This document shows, in pieces, positions 50,343-59,767 of a stretch of 64,000 nt of DNA. The stretch covers positions 62,001 through 126,000 of the forward strand of contig NZ_JPRF03000015.1 of NCBI RefSeq assembly GCF_001188955.3, in the 5' to 3' direction. How positions within the stretch are numbered: the stretch's first letter is position 1; each line of letters opens with the position of its first letter. Under the pieces are notes generated by a model. It did no database searches and had not been told where the DNA came from. It saw only the letters and a program-made list of their open reading frames with translations. Source of the stretch: Kitasatospora aureofaciens. GTDB lineage: Bacteria; Actinomycetota; Actinomycetes; Streptomycetales; Streptomycetaceae. The position numbers and the translations under genes are program-made.

Positions 50343-51632
50343 ATGAGCTCGGCAGGCGCCACGGCTCCGCAGACCACGTGGTGGCACACCTTCTACGGCG
50401 GGCTCCAGAAGATGGGCCGCTCGCTGCAGCTGCCGGTCGCGGTGCTGCCCGCGGCGGGCATCCTCAACCGGCTCGGCCAGCCGGACGTCTTCGGCAAGGA
50501 CGGTCTGGGCTGGACGGACGTCGCCAAGGTGTTCGCGGCGGCCGGCGGCGCCCTGCTCGACTCCGCGCTCGGCCTGCCGATGCTGTTCTGCATCGGGGTG
50601 GCGATCGGCATGGCCAGGAAGGCGGACGGCTCGACCGCGCTGGCGGCCGTGGTCGGCTTCCTCGTCTACTACAAGGTCCTGCACGCCTTCCCGGAGAACT
50701 GCAAGCCACCGACCGTTCTGGTCAGCGACCAGTGCGTGGACTACAGCTCGGCGAAGGCGGCCGGCGCGACGTACCAGAACCCGGGGGTGCTGGGCGGCAT
50801 CCTGATCGGCCTGATGTCGGCCTGGCTGTGGGTGCGCTTCCACCGCACCAAACTCGTCGACTGGCTCGGCTTCTTCAACGGCCGCCGTCTCGTGCCGATG
50901 ATCACCGCCCTGGTCGGCATGCTGACCGCGGTCGTCGCGCTGTGGGTGTGGCCGCCGATCGGCCGCGGCCTGAACGACTTCTCGCAGGACCTCGCCGATC
51001 TCGGCGCGGGCGGCGCGGGCATCTTCGGCGTCTTCAACCGCGCGTTGCTGCTGATCGGTATGCACCAACTGCTGAACACCTTCGTCTGGTTCCAGTTCGG
51101 CGAGTTCACGAAGGCCGACGGCACCATCGTGCACGGCGACATCCCGCGTTTCCTGGCGGGGGACCCGACGGCCGGCCAGTTCCAGTCCGGATTCTTCCCG
51201 ATCATGATGTTCGCGCTGCCCGCCGCGGCACTCGCGATCGCCCACTCGGCCAAGCCGCACCGCCGCAAGGAGATCTACGGCCTGATGCTCTCGGTCGGCC
51301 TGACCTCTTTCGTCACCGGCGTCACCGAGCCGATCGAGTACTCCTTCGCCTACGTCGCCCCGGCCCTGTACGGCGTGCACGCGCTGCTGACCGGCGCCTC
51401 GATGGCGGTCACCTGGGGGCTCGGGGTGCACGACGGCTTCAGCTTCTCGGCCGGCCTGATCGACTACGTCATCAACTGGGGGCTGGCCACCAAACCGTGG
51501 CTGATCATCGTCATCGGGCTGGGCTTCGCCGCGGTGTACTACGGGCTCTTCCGCTTCATCATCGTCAAATTCGACCTGAAAACCCCGGGGCGCGAGGACG
51601 AGACGGAGGTGGAGGACGTCACCAAGGCCTGA
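50343..51632 (+). CDS. nagE1: PTS EIIC permease, N-acetylglucosamine (NagE1)
   Basis: Sugar-translocating membrane subunit of the glucose/GlcNAc PTS family, 429 residues, ~10 helices. Signatures: GRSLQLPVAVLPAAGILNRL, LVDWLGFFNGRRLVPM, MHQLLNTFVWFQFGEF and the substrate-site motif GVTEPIEYSFAYVAP. The C-terminal tail KTPGREDETEVEDV lacks EIIB/EIIA domains, so NagF supplies EIIB. Two adjacent ATG codons (50340, 50343); GGAGG spacing favours the second. By order and length this is NagE1 rather than NagE2; which of the two transports in this strain is unknown. Confidence 0.9.
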   Translation: MSSAGATAPQTTWWHTFYGGLQKMGRSLQLPVAVLPAAGILNRLGQPDVFGKDGLGWTDVAKVFAAAGGALLDSALGLPMLFCIGVAIGMARKADGSTALAAVVGFLVYYKVLHAFPENCKPPTVLVSDQCVDYSSAKAAGATYQNPGVLGGILIGLMSAWLWVRFHRTKLVDWLGFFNGRRLVPMITALVGMLTAVVALWVWPPIGRGLNDFSQDLADLGAGGAGIFGVFNRALLLIGMHQLLNTFVWFQFGEFTKADGTIVHGDIPRFLAGDPTAGQFQSGFFPIMMFALPAAALAIAHSAKPHRRKEIYGLMLSVGLTSFVTGVTEPIEYSFAYVAPALYGVHALLTGASMAVTWGLGVHDGFSFSAGLIDYVINWGLATKPWLIIVIGLGFAAVYYGLFRFIIVKFDLKTPGREDETEVEDVTKA

Positions 51633-52165
51633 ATTCCGGCCGCAGGCACCAATCCGCAATGGCCCCAGGACCCGCCGGTCCGGGAGCCATCGGCATTTCC
51701 GGAAAGGACCGAATTCCCTGTCCGCGGCCCGTGGAAAAGTTAATTCGGTCGCGATCCACCCGGCTGGAGGCGGTCCGGACGGGTGCCGACCACGGGTGGT
51801 GGGACGTCCCATCGGCACGTCCGCGACCCTCCGGTCACTCTCAGCAGCCGCCGCACGCACCGGCAAGGGCCGGACCGTCCGACCCCGACCCCGCGCACCC
51901 CGCCGCGCCCCGGGCGGCGCACGGGCTCCGCGCTTTTTGTTGCGCAAATAGCCAAAATCACAATCGCGACTGAAATCATGATCGTCGCTCCGCGACTAGG
52001 TTTCGATTTCATAGCGCTTCCCGGTGGCGGCGCTATCCGGGGTTCCCCGACTTCTCCACCCGTGCTACAAAACTGGTCTACACCACGTGTGGTGTAGACC
52101 AGTTCGCGGTCCGGCCCCGTGTGCCTTCCCCCGACCGACCGCCATGCCGTTAGGAACCCACCCCC
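51633..52165. other. nagE1-nagE2 intergenic region
   Basis: 533 bp with no gene seen. It includes a strikingly AT-richer block at about 51935-52015 (TTTTTGTTGCGCAAATAGCC and following) and the paired dre palindrome at 52072-52103. nagE2 therefore has its own promoter and is not simply read through from nagE1. Confidence 0.6.
52072..52103. promoter_or_regulatory. Paired dre sites forming a 32-bp palindrome, nagE2 promoter
   Basis: ACTGGTCTACACCAC (52072-52086), GT, then GTGGTGTAGACCAGT (52089-52103). The two 15-nt arms are exact reverse complements and each is itself a dre site. About 62 bp upstream of the nagE2 start. Confidence 0.85.
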
Positions 52166-53425
52166 ATGAGTCAGTCTGCGCAGGCACCGGCGCCCGCCAA
52201 GGCTCCGACGCCGATCCAGAAGTTCGGCAACAGCGTCCTTCCCGGCCTCCAGAAGGTCGGCCGCAGCCTCCAGCTGCCGATCGCCGTCCTCCCGGCCGCC
52301 GGTCTGCTGGCGCGCCTGGGCCAGCCCGACGTCCATGAGAAGTGGCACTTCCCCGCGAAGCTCGTCGAGGTCTTCGGCGCCGCGGGCACCGCCGTCACCG
52401 GCGCGCTGCCGCTGCTGTTCTGCGTCGGCATCGCGATCGGCTACGCCAAGAAGGCCGACGGTTCCACGGCGCTGGCCGCGCTGGTCGGTTACCTGGTGTT
52501 CAAGAACGTCCTGACCGCGTTCCCGGCGCACGGCACCGTCACCGAGGCCCTCCCGGCGGGCAAGCCACAGGACCCGGGCGTGCTCGGCGGCATCGTGGTC
52601 GGTCTGCTCGCGGCCATCCTGTGGCAGCGGTTCCACCGCACCAAGCTGGTCGACTGGCTCGGCTTCTTCAACGGCCGACGCCTGGTGCCGATCATCATGG
52701 CCTTCGTCGGCACCGGCCTGGGCGTCATCTTCGGCCTCGGCTGGCAGCCCATCGGCGACGCGATCTCGCACGTCAACAACGGCCTGGTGGGCGCGGGCGC
52801 GGTCGGCGCCGGTCTGTTCGGCCTGATCAACCGCGCGCTGATCCCGATCGGCATGCACCAGTTCGTCAACACGTACGCCTGGTTCCAGACCGGTGACTAC
52901 ACCGACGCCCACGGCACCGTCGTCCACGGCGACATCAACCGCTTCCTGGCGGGCGACCCGACCGCCGGCCAGTTCCAGGCCGGCTTCTACCCGATCATGA
53001 TGTTCGCACTGCCGGCCGCCGCCCTCGCGATCGCCCACTGCGCCCGCCCCGAGCGCCGCAAGGCCGTCACGGGCATGATGATCTCCATCGCGCTGACCAG
53101 CTTCGTCACCGGCGTCACCGAGCCGATCGAGTTCACCTTCCTGTTCATCGCCCCGGCCCTGTACGCCATCCACGCCGTACTGACCGCCGTCTCGATGGCC
53201 CTCACCTGGGCGCTCGGCATCCACCACGGCTTCAGCTTCTCGGCCGGCCTGATCGACTACACGATCAACTTCAGCCTGGCCAAGAACCCACTGCTGATCA
53301 TCCCGATCGGCCTGGCCTTCGCGGCGATCTACTACTTCGTGTTCCGCTTCGCGATCACCAAGTTCAACCTCAAGACCCCCGGTCGCGAGGACGACGCCGA
53401 GATCGAGGACATCACCAAGGCCTGA
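52166..53425 (+). CDS. nagE2: PTS EIIC permease, N-acetylglucosamine (NagE2)
   Basis: Second EIIC, 419 residues, closely similar to NagE1: GRSLQLPIAVLPAAGLLARL, LVDWLGFFNGRRLVPI, MHQFVNTYAWFQ, GVTEPIEFTFLFIAP and tail KTPGREDDAEIEDI. In S. coelicolor NagE2 is the active GlcNAc permease; by order and size this gene corresponds to it. No EIIB/EIIA domain. ATG at 52166 with AGGA about 10 nt upstream. Under the paired dre site, it is expected to be repressed by DasR until glucosamine-6-phosphate accumulates. Confidence 0.92.
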   Translation: MSQSAQAPAPAKAPTPIQKFGNSVLPGLQKVGRSLQLPIAVLPAAGLLARLGQPDVHEKWHFPAKLVEVFGAAGTAVTGALPLLFCVGIAIGYAKKADGSTALAALVGYLVFKNVLTAFPAHGTVTEALPAGKPQDPGVLGGIVVGLLAAILWQRFHRTKLVDWLGFFNGRRLVPIIMAFVGTGLGVIFGLGWQPIGDAISHVNNGLVGAGAVGAGLFGLINRALIPIGMHQFVNTYAWFQTGDYTDAHGTVVHGDINRFLAGDPTAGQFQAGFYPIMMFALPAAALAIAHCARPERRKAVTGMMISIALTSFVTGVTEPIEFTFLFIAPALYAIHAVLTAVSMALTWALGIHHGFSFSAGLIDYTINFSLAKNPLLIIPIGLAFAAIYYFVFRFAITKFNLKTPGREDDAEIEDITKA

Positions 53426-53442
53426 CGCCCGTCCCGGCCGCT

Positions 53443-53493
53443 CCGAAGGCCCCGCCCACCGCCGCTCCCCCGGCGGCCTGGCGGGGCCTTCGG
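53443..53493 (+). terminator. Terminator after nagE2
   Basis: CCGAAGGCCCCGCC (53443-53456) with GGCGGGGCCTTCGG (53480-53493), perfect 14-bp stem; the loop holds a second GCCGCTCCCCCGGCGGC hairpin. Confidence 0.85.
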
Positions 53494-53554
53494 CATGTCC
53501 GGCGGGCGGAAACGGCGGTTGACGAACCGACGGACGCCCTGGTCAACTGAAGCG

Positions 53555-53632
53555 GTGTACCCCTCGTGCCCGCTGGTGACCCGCAGCCACATCGACTTCG
53601 GTCGTGTGTGGTCCGCGGCGTGTCGCGGCTGA
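53555..53632 (+). CDS. Putative cysteine leader peptide upstream of flavin monooxygenases
   Basis: 25-codon ORF starting GTG 53555 and reading LVTRSHIDFGRVWSAACRG to the stop. The pattern R-x-H-I-D-x-x-R-V-x-S-A-x-C-R matches the conserved small 'putative leader peptides' found before sulfur-related operons in Streptomyces. A TTGACG hexamer (53519-53524) and TCAACT (53543-53548) upstream would put transcription start at or next to the GTG, i.e. leaderless. It lies 166 nt before the monooxygenase operon. Attenuation by cysteine supply is inferred. Confidence 0.65.
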   Translation: MYPSCPLVTRSHIDFGRVWSAACRG

Positions 53633-53798
53633 GCCGACCCCTGCCACGCCGCCGCCCGGCTGAGTCCCCGCCCGGCGCCGGCCGTCCTCCTCCCCTCTCC
53701 GCGCGGCCGCGCTCGTCCGTACCCGCACCCGAACGCGGGTGCCGGTACGGCTCCTGCCGCTGTCCGCGCGCATCCGCACGAGGAAAGCCAGGCCCGTC

Positions 53799-54911
53799 AT
53801 GCCCCGCCAGTTGCACCTCTCCGCCGCCATCGACGCCGCCGCGGACGCTGCCACCGACAGCCCCCGCCACCTCGACCCCGGCCACTACGCCGCGCTCGCC
53901 CGCCTCGCCGAGCGGGCTGGCCTGGACTTCGTCACCCTGGACGACTCCTTCACCGCCGAACCCAGCCGCCCCGACGCGCTCGCCACCCTCGCCCGGATCG
54001 CCCCGCTGACCTCGCGGATCGGCCTGGTGCCCACTGTCACCACCACCCACACCGAGCCCTTCCACACCTCGATCTCGCTCAACACCCTGGACTGGGTCAG
54101 CGGCGGCCGGGCCGGCTGGCTGGTCGGCGTCTCCACCACCGAGGCCGAGGCGAAGGCCTTCGGCCGCCGCCCGGTCGCCCCCGAGGACGAGCTGTGGGCC
54201 GAGGCGGCCGACGCCGCCGAGGTCGCCGCCCGGCTCTGGGACAGCTGGGAGGACGACGCGGAGATCCGCGACACCGCCACCGGCCGGTTCATCGACCGCG
54301 ACAAGCTGCACTACATCGACTTCGAGGGCCGGCACTTCTCGGTCCGCGGGCCCTCCATCACCCCGCGGCCGCCCCAGGGCCGCCCGGTGGTCGCGGTGCC
54401 GGTGGCCGCCGGCGACCTCGCCCGGGACGCCTCCCCCGGCGGCCGGGCCCGGGTCGCCACCGCCATCCGGTACGCCGACGTCGTGCTGCTCGACGCCCCT
54501 GACCGGGCCGCTCGGCTGACCGCCGCCACCGAGCTTCGGCTGCGCTCCGGCGAACACCTGCGCATCCTCGCCCGGCTGGACTCCGCCCTGCCGGACCGGG
54601 CCGCCGAACAGCGGCTGCTCGCCGAACTCACCGCCACCGGCACCGGCGTGGACGGCTTCCACCTCGTCCCCGCCGAACCCGAACGCGACCTGGCCGCACT
54701 CGCCGAGCGGATCGCCCCCGCCCTGCGCGACGCCGGACTGCTTCGCACCGGGTACCCCGGCCGCACCCTGCGCGACCACCTCGGCCTGCCCCGCCCGGCC
54801 AGCCGCTACGCCGGCGCCGGCAACGCCACGGCCACCGCCACCGCCACCGCCACCGCCACCGCCACCGCCCGACCGACCACCGCCACCGCGCTTGCCGAGG
54901 TGACCCGATGA
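53799..54911 (+). CDS. LLM-class flavin-dependent monooxygenase, first gene
   Basis: Luciferase-like FMNH2-dependent oxygenase, 370 residues. Features: LARLAERAGLDFVTLDDSF at the start, IGLVPTVTTTHTEPFHT, LDWVSGGRAGWLVGVSTTE and the usual PRPPQGRPVVAV. It starts at ATG 53799, with GAGGAAAG rather far (about 12 nt). Near the C-terminus a GCCACC hexamer repeat encodes about seven Ala-Thr units. Overlaps the next oxygenase by ATGA, so the pair is coupled. Substrate likely a sulfur or nitrogen organic compound, suggested by the leader peptide only. Confidence 0.87.
   Translation: MPRQLHLSAAIDAAADAATDSPRHLDPGHYAALARLAERAGLDFVTLDDSFTAEPSRPDALATLARIAPLTSRIGLVPTVTTTHTEPFHTSISLNTLDWVSGGRAGWLVGVSTTEAEAKAFGRRPVAPEDELWAEAADAAEVAARLWDSWEDDAEIRDTATGRFIDRDKLHYIDFEGRHFSVRGPSITPRPPQGRPVVAVPVAAGDLARDASPGGRARVATAIRYADVVLLDAPDRAARLTAATELRLRSGEHLRILARLDSALPDRAAEQRLLAELTATGTGVDGFHLVPAEPERDLAALAERIAPALRDAGLLRTGYPGRTLRDHLGLPRPASRYAGAGNATATATATATATATARPTTATALAEVTR
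54825..54869 (+). repeat. GCCACC hexamer microsatellite in coding sequence
   Basis: Six perfect GCCACC units (54831-54866) plus flanking imperfect ones, encoding an Ala-Thr tract at the monooxygenase C-terminus. Length variation would be in frame. Confidence 0.9.
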
Positions 54912-56194
54912 CGGACCGTCCGCTCAAGCAGGTCCACCTCGCCGCGCACTTCCCCGGCGTCAACAACACCACGGTGTGGAGCGACCCGGCCTCCGGCAGC
55001 CACATCGAGTTCGACTCCTTCCGCCACCTCGCACAGACCGCCGAGCGCGGGAAGTTCGACTTCTTCTTCCTCGCCGAGGGCCTGCGGCTGCGCGAGACCA
55101 AGGGCCGCATCCACGACCTGGACGTGGTCGGCCGCCCCGAGTCGATCACCGTGCTGAACGCCCTCGCCGCCGTCACCGAACGGATCGGCCTGGCCGCCAC
55201 GGTGAACGCCACCTTCAACGAGCCGTACGAACTCGCCCGCCGCTTCGCCTCCCTGGACCACCTCTCCGGCGGCCGCGCGGCCTGGAACGTGGTCACCTCC
55301 TCGGACGCCTTCACCGGGGAGAACTTCCGCCGCGGCGGCTACCTGGACCGCGCCGACCGCTACACCCGGGCCGCCGAATCCGTGCAGCTGGCAAGGGAGT
55401 TCTGGGATGCCGGGGAGGAACCGGTACGGCACCGCGGCCCCCAGTTCGAGGTCGAGGGCCGGCTCTCGCTGCCCCGCCCGCCGCAGGGACACCCGGTGGT
55501 CATCCAGGCCGGCGACTCCGCCGAGGGCCGGGAGTTCGCCGCCGCCACCGCCGACGTCGTCTTCAGCCGGCACTCCGACTTCGCCGCCGGCCGGGCCTTC
55601 CACGCCGACGTCAAGGGCCGGTTGGCCGGCTACGGGCGGAAGCCGGACGAGCTGAAGATCATGCCGGCCGCCACCTTCGTCCTCGGCGACACCGACGCCG
55701 ACGCGGCCGAGCGCGCCGCCGAGGTCCGCCGGGCCCAGGTCAGCCCGCAGACCGCGATCGCCTTCCTGGAACAGGTCTGGGGCGTCGACCTCGCCGACCA
55801 CGACCCGGACGGGCCGCTGCCGGTCGTCGACCCGGATCCGGACAGCGCGCTGGTCCAGGGCCGGGTCCGCATCCCCGACCCGGTGGGCACCGCCGAACGC
55901 TGGCGCGCCCTGGCCGCCGAGAAGGGGCTGAGCAGCCGTGAGCTGGTCATCGAGGTGACCGGCCGGCAGTCCTTCATCGGCTCGCCCGCCACCGTCGCCG
56001 AGCGGATCGACCACTTCGTGCAGCAGGACGCGGCCGACGGCTTCATCCTGGTCCCGCACCTCACCCCGGGCGGTTTGGACGAGTTCGTCGACCGGGTCGT
56101 ACCGCTGCTCCAGGAGCGCGGGGTGTTCCGCGCCGACTACACCGGCCCGACCCTGCGCGACCACCTCGGCCTGCCGCTCCCCGAGCGGCGCTGA
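54908..56194 (+). CDS. LLM-class flavin-dependent monooxygenase, NtaA/SnaA/DszA type
   Basis: FMNH2-dependent two-component-type monooxygenase, 428 residues. NtaA/DszA-family features: VHLAAHFPGVNNTTVWSDP, KFDFFFLAEGL, GRPESITVLNALAAVTERIG, LDHLSGGRAAWNVVTSSDAF, GDSAEGREFAA and HFVQQDAADGFILVPH. Members oxidise nitrilotriacetate, dibenzothiophene sulfone or other sulfur/amine compounds with reduced FMN from a separate reductase, not present here. Overlaps the previous gene by 4 nt. Convergent with the MBL hydrolase, 5 nt apart. Confidence 0.9.
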   Translation: MTDRPLKQVHLAAHFPGVNNTTVWSDPASGSHIEFDSFRHLAQTAERGKFDFFFLAEGLRLRETKGRIHDLDVVGRPESITVLNALAAVTERIGLAATVNATFNEPYELARRFASLDHLSGGRAAWNVVTSSDAFTGENFRRGGYLDRADRYTRAAESVQLAREFWDAGEEPVRHRGPQFEVEGRLSLPRPPQGHPVVIQAGDSAEGREFAAATADVVFSRHSDFAAGRAFHADVKGRLAGYGRKPDELKIMPAATFVLGDTDADAAERAAEVRRAQVSPQTAIAFLEQVWGVDLADHDPDGPLPVVDPDPDSALVQGRVRIPDPVGTAERWRALAAEKGLSSRELVIEVTGRQSFIGSPATVAERIDHFVQQDAADGFILVPHLTPGGLDEFVDRVVPLLQERGVFRADYTGPTLRDHLGLPLPERR

Positions 56195-56199
56195 GACGG

Positions 56200-56946
56200 T
56201 CAGACCTCGTACACCGCACCGGCCCGGGCCAGCTCGACCGGGCCGGCGTAGGTGGCGGCCGCGTCCCGGCGGTTGCGCTCGGCGTCGGTCCACGGCGGGA
56301 TGTGGGTGAGCACGAGCCGACGGGCCCCGGCGGCGGTGGCGTGCTCGCCGGCCTCCCGGCCGTTGAGGTGGACGGCCTGGTAGGTGTCCCGGCCGTCGAG
56401 GTACGCGGCCTCGCAGAGGAACAGGTCGGTGTCGCGGGCGAGTTCCACCAGTGCGGGGCTCTCACCGGTGTCGCCGGAGTAGACCAGCGAGCGGCCGCCG
56501 TGCTCCAGCCGGAAGGCGAAGGCGTCGACGGGGTGGTTGACCTGGGTGACGGAGACCCGGAACGGGCCGAGTTCGAAGCTGCCCGGGGTGAGCGTGCGAA
56601 ACTCGAACACCTCCTTCATTCCGGGGTTTTCGGGCATGTCGTAGGCGCGGGCGAGGCGCTCGGCGGTGCCCGCCGGGCCGTACACCGGCAGCAGGTCGGG
56701 GCAGCCCTCGGCACGGTAGTTGCGGGCGACCCAGTAGGCGCACAGGTCGACGCAGTGGTCCGCGTGCAGGTGGCTGAGCAGGACGGCGTCGACCTCGTAG
56801 AGGCTGGTGTACTTCTGCAGTGCGCCGAGGGCGCCGTTGCCGAGGTCCAGCACCACCCGGTAACCGTCGGCCTCGACCAGGTAGCTGGAGCACGGCGAGT
56901 CGGCGGACGGGAAGCTCCCCGAGCACCCCACCACGGTCAGTTTCAT
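56200..56946 (-). CDS. MBL-fold metallo-hydrolase
   Basis: 248-residue metallo-beta-lactamase-fold hydrolase. The metal motif HLHADHC (HXHXDH), later SGDTGES and the C-terminal LVLTHIPPW supply ligands. The start KLTVVGCSGSFPSADSPCSS resembles the RNase Z/ElaC and phosphodiesterase branch. ATG at 56946 with GGAGGGGCTCGA. In Streptomyces this gene commonly sits near rph-rdgB; here the PTS and monooxygenase genes intervene. Substrate unknown: RNA, cyclic phosphodiester or small ester. Confidence 0.87.
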   Translation of the reverse strand: MKLTVVGCSGSFPSADSPCSSYLVEADGYRVVLDLGNGALGALQKYTSLYEVDAVLLSHLHADHCVDLCAYWVARNYRAEGCPDLLPVYGPAGTAERLARAYDMPENPGMKEVFEFRTLTPGSFELGPFRVSVTQVNHPVDAFAFRLEHGGRSLVYSGDTGESPALVELARDTDLFLCEAAYLDGRDTYQAVHLNGREAGEHATAAGARRLVLTHIPPWTDAERNRRDAAATYAGPVELARAGAVYEV

Positions 56947-57173
56947 TCGAGCCCCTCCGCCCCGACACGTCCTGGCTGCTGCTGGGCTGCTCTCCATGCT
57001 GTTGGAACGGCATGGAGAACAGCATGGAAAACGGCAGGCCGGGCCGGTGTACCGGCCGGGAGCACTGCGTTGGTGTGTCGAGGGTAAGGGCGGAGCGGCA
57101 CTTTGCCCCCGTCCCCGTGCCGGGCTGTGGCTGGAATCACCCAGACCGCCGGGGCGGGGGCGGCGCGGTGGGT

Positions 57174-57362
57174 TCAGCGGTGCCGGGGGCGGTTGCGGGC
57201 CCAGGAGCGGATGGTCCCGGGGTACCAGCGGGGGTGGCCGCTGCCGTCGGTCACGTCCGGGTCGGGCAGCAGTCCGTGCCGACGGTAGTTGCGCACGGTC
57301 TCGGGCCGGACGTTGATGTGCCGGGCGATCTCGGCGTACGACCAGAGTTCGGGATCTTCCAC
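57174..57362 (-). CDS. Small helix-turn-helix (MerR/AlpA-like) DNA-binding protein
   Basis: 62 residues, essentially one winged HTH: LWSYAEIARHINVRPETVRN followed by YRRHGLLPDPDVTDGSGHPR and a C-terminal WYPGTIRSWARNRPRHR. It resembles the short HTH_17/AlpA or excisionase-like regulators. GTG at 57362 is fixed by a perfect GGAGGT 6 nt upstream. No phage genes are near, so it is likely a chromosomal regulator. Target unknown. Confidence 0.78.
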   Translation of the reverse strand: MEDPELWSYAEIARHINVRPETVRNYRRHGLLPDPDVTDGSGHPRWYPGTIRSWARNRPRHR

Positions 57363-57551
57363 GAAGGCACCTCCGGGGGGACGGGGGCGGACGTTCGTGA
57401 GGCAGCCTTGCCGGACCGCACCGGGGCGTAGCCGACCGAACGGCCGTCGTGGCGGTTCCGTGACGAACCGGGAGCAATACGCGGACAATTGCCCGGCCGT
57501 CACGGCCGCCACGGTGGTGGCGTTCACCCCCGGCCCGGTACGGTTCGCCGC

Positions 57552-58007
57552 ATGACTGGTATCTGGGTGGTCCTGGCCGTGGCGGGCGTCGCCGTCCTGG
57601 CGGCCGTCGCGGCGGCTCTGGCGAGGCGCACCCGGCCGGCCGCGCGCCCGACCGGCCCGACCGGCCCGCGGCCGCGCCCGGGCACCAAGGCCGGCCCGGA
57701 GCCGCAGGAGATCTGGTGGGCGGAGGTGCCGTTCGAGGACGGCCCGGGCTCCAAGGACCGCCCCTGCCTGGTGCTGCGGGTGCACGGCCGGGCCGCCACC
57801 GTCGCGAAGATCACCAGCAAGCACCACGCCGAGCGACCTGGCGTACTGCCGCTGCCGCCCGGTTCGGTGGGCGACCGGCAGGGCCGGACCAGCTGGCTGG
57901 AGACCGACGAGCTGCGCGAGGTGCCGCTGTCGGCCTTCCGCCGCCGGGCCGGCACGGTGGACCGGCAGGTCTGGGCCCGGGCCCAGCGGGCCCTCCAGCG
58001 GAGTTAG
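57552..58007 (+). CDS. PemK/MazF-family protein with N-terminal membrane anchor
   Basis: 151 residues. An N-terminal helix (WVVLAVAGVAVLAAVAAAL) and a Pro/Gly/Arg-rich linker precede a PemK/MazF-like domain: EIWWAEVPFEDGPGSKDRPC, TVAKITSK and TSWLETDELREVPLSAFRR. MazF-family toxins are mRNA interferases, but this gene has no adjacent antitoxin and a membrane anchor, so it may have another role. ATG at 57552. Convergent with cysM. Confidence 0.8.
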   Translation: MTGIWVVLAVAGVAVLAAVAAALARRTRPAARPTGPTGPRPRPGTKAGPEPQEIWWAEVPFEDGPGSKDRPCLVLRVHGRAATVAKITSKHHAERPGVLPLPPGSVGDRQGRTSWLETDELREVPLSAFRRRAGTVDRQVWARAQRALQRS

Positions 58008-58071
58008 GGCAGGAGCTCTCGGCCCTGCAGCGGGATCGTCACGCCCGGAGCCGGCCCTGCAAGCGGAATCG

Positions 58072-59392
<1,321 letters not shown>

Positions 59393-59470
59393 GGGGTGCG
59401 CTCCTGTGCGAGTCGTGGAGGTGGGTGGGCCGCAGCGGGCGCGGCGGGGCGGAGGGTGCGCGGGGCTCGA

Positions 59471-59489
59471 CGCCGCCGGGGAGGCGGCG
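59471..59489 (-). promoter_or_regulatory. Hairpin between leader peptide and cysO, candidate attenuator
   Basis: CGCCGCC (59471-59477), loop GGGGA, GGCGGCG (59483-59489), just after the leader-peptide stop and ~80 nt before cysO. Position fits an attenuator stem; there is no T-run. Confidence 0.4.
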
Positions 59490-59509
59490 GGGCCCGGGCG
59501 GGGCGGCTC

Positions 59510-59629
59510 TCAGCGCGAGCGCGCGGGCGTGCCGGGACAGATCGCGCCGGCGTGCCGGCACAGGTCGATGTGCAGGCGCGCCACGAGCCGGGTGCCCGGG
59601 GCCTGGTTGCTCACATCGACGGAACGCAT
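59510..59629 (-). CDS. Putative cysteine leader peptide upstream of cysO-cysM
   Basis: 39-codon ORF from ATG 59629: MRSVDVSNQAPGTRLVARLH then IDLCRHAGAICPGTPARSR and stop. The core R-L-H-I-D-L-C-R-x-A-x-x-I-C matches the Streptomyces cysteine leader-peptide family. TACGAT ends 6 nt before the ATG and could be a -10 box, making the transcript leaderless. It precedes cysO by 117 nt with a hairpin between. Translation-coupled attenuation by cysteine is inferred. Confidence 0.68.
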   Translation of the reverse strand: MRSVDVSNQAPGTRLVARLHIDLCRHAGAICPGTPARSR

Positions 59630-59714
59630 GGGCTCATCGTATAGATTCCCGGGCCCGCTCCGACATGCCCGTCTCGTGATCCGGATGTTGTCGTTTCCGA
59701 TGCTGAGACGACGG

Positions 59715-59748
59715 GGCCCGCCGACCGCTCGCTGCGGGTCGGCGGGCC
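59715..59748 (-). terminator. Terminator after mec
   Basis: GGCCCGCCGACC (59715-59726) and GGTCGGCGGGCC (59737-59748), perfect 12-bp stem 20 nt past the mec stop. It separates mec from the leader/cysO/cysM transcript. Confidence 0.8.
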
Positions 59749-59767
59749 GGGTCCAGGGGGGTGCCGG

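Noticed and set aside
57174-57362. Phage excisionase
   Set aside because: The HTH resembles AlpA/Xis proteins, but there is no integrase, replication or phage gene in the neighbourhood.
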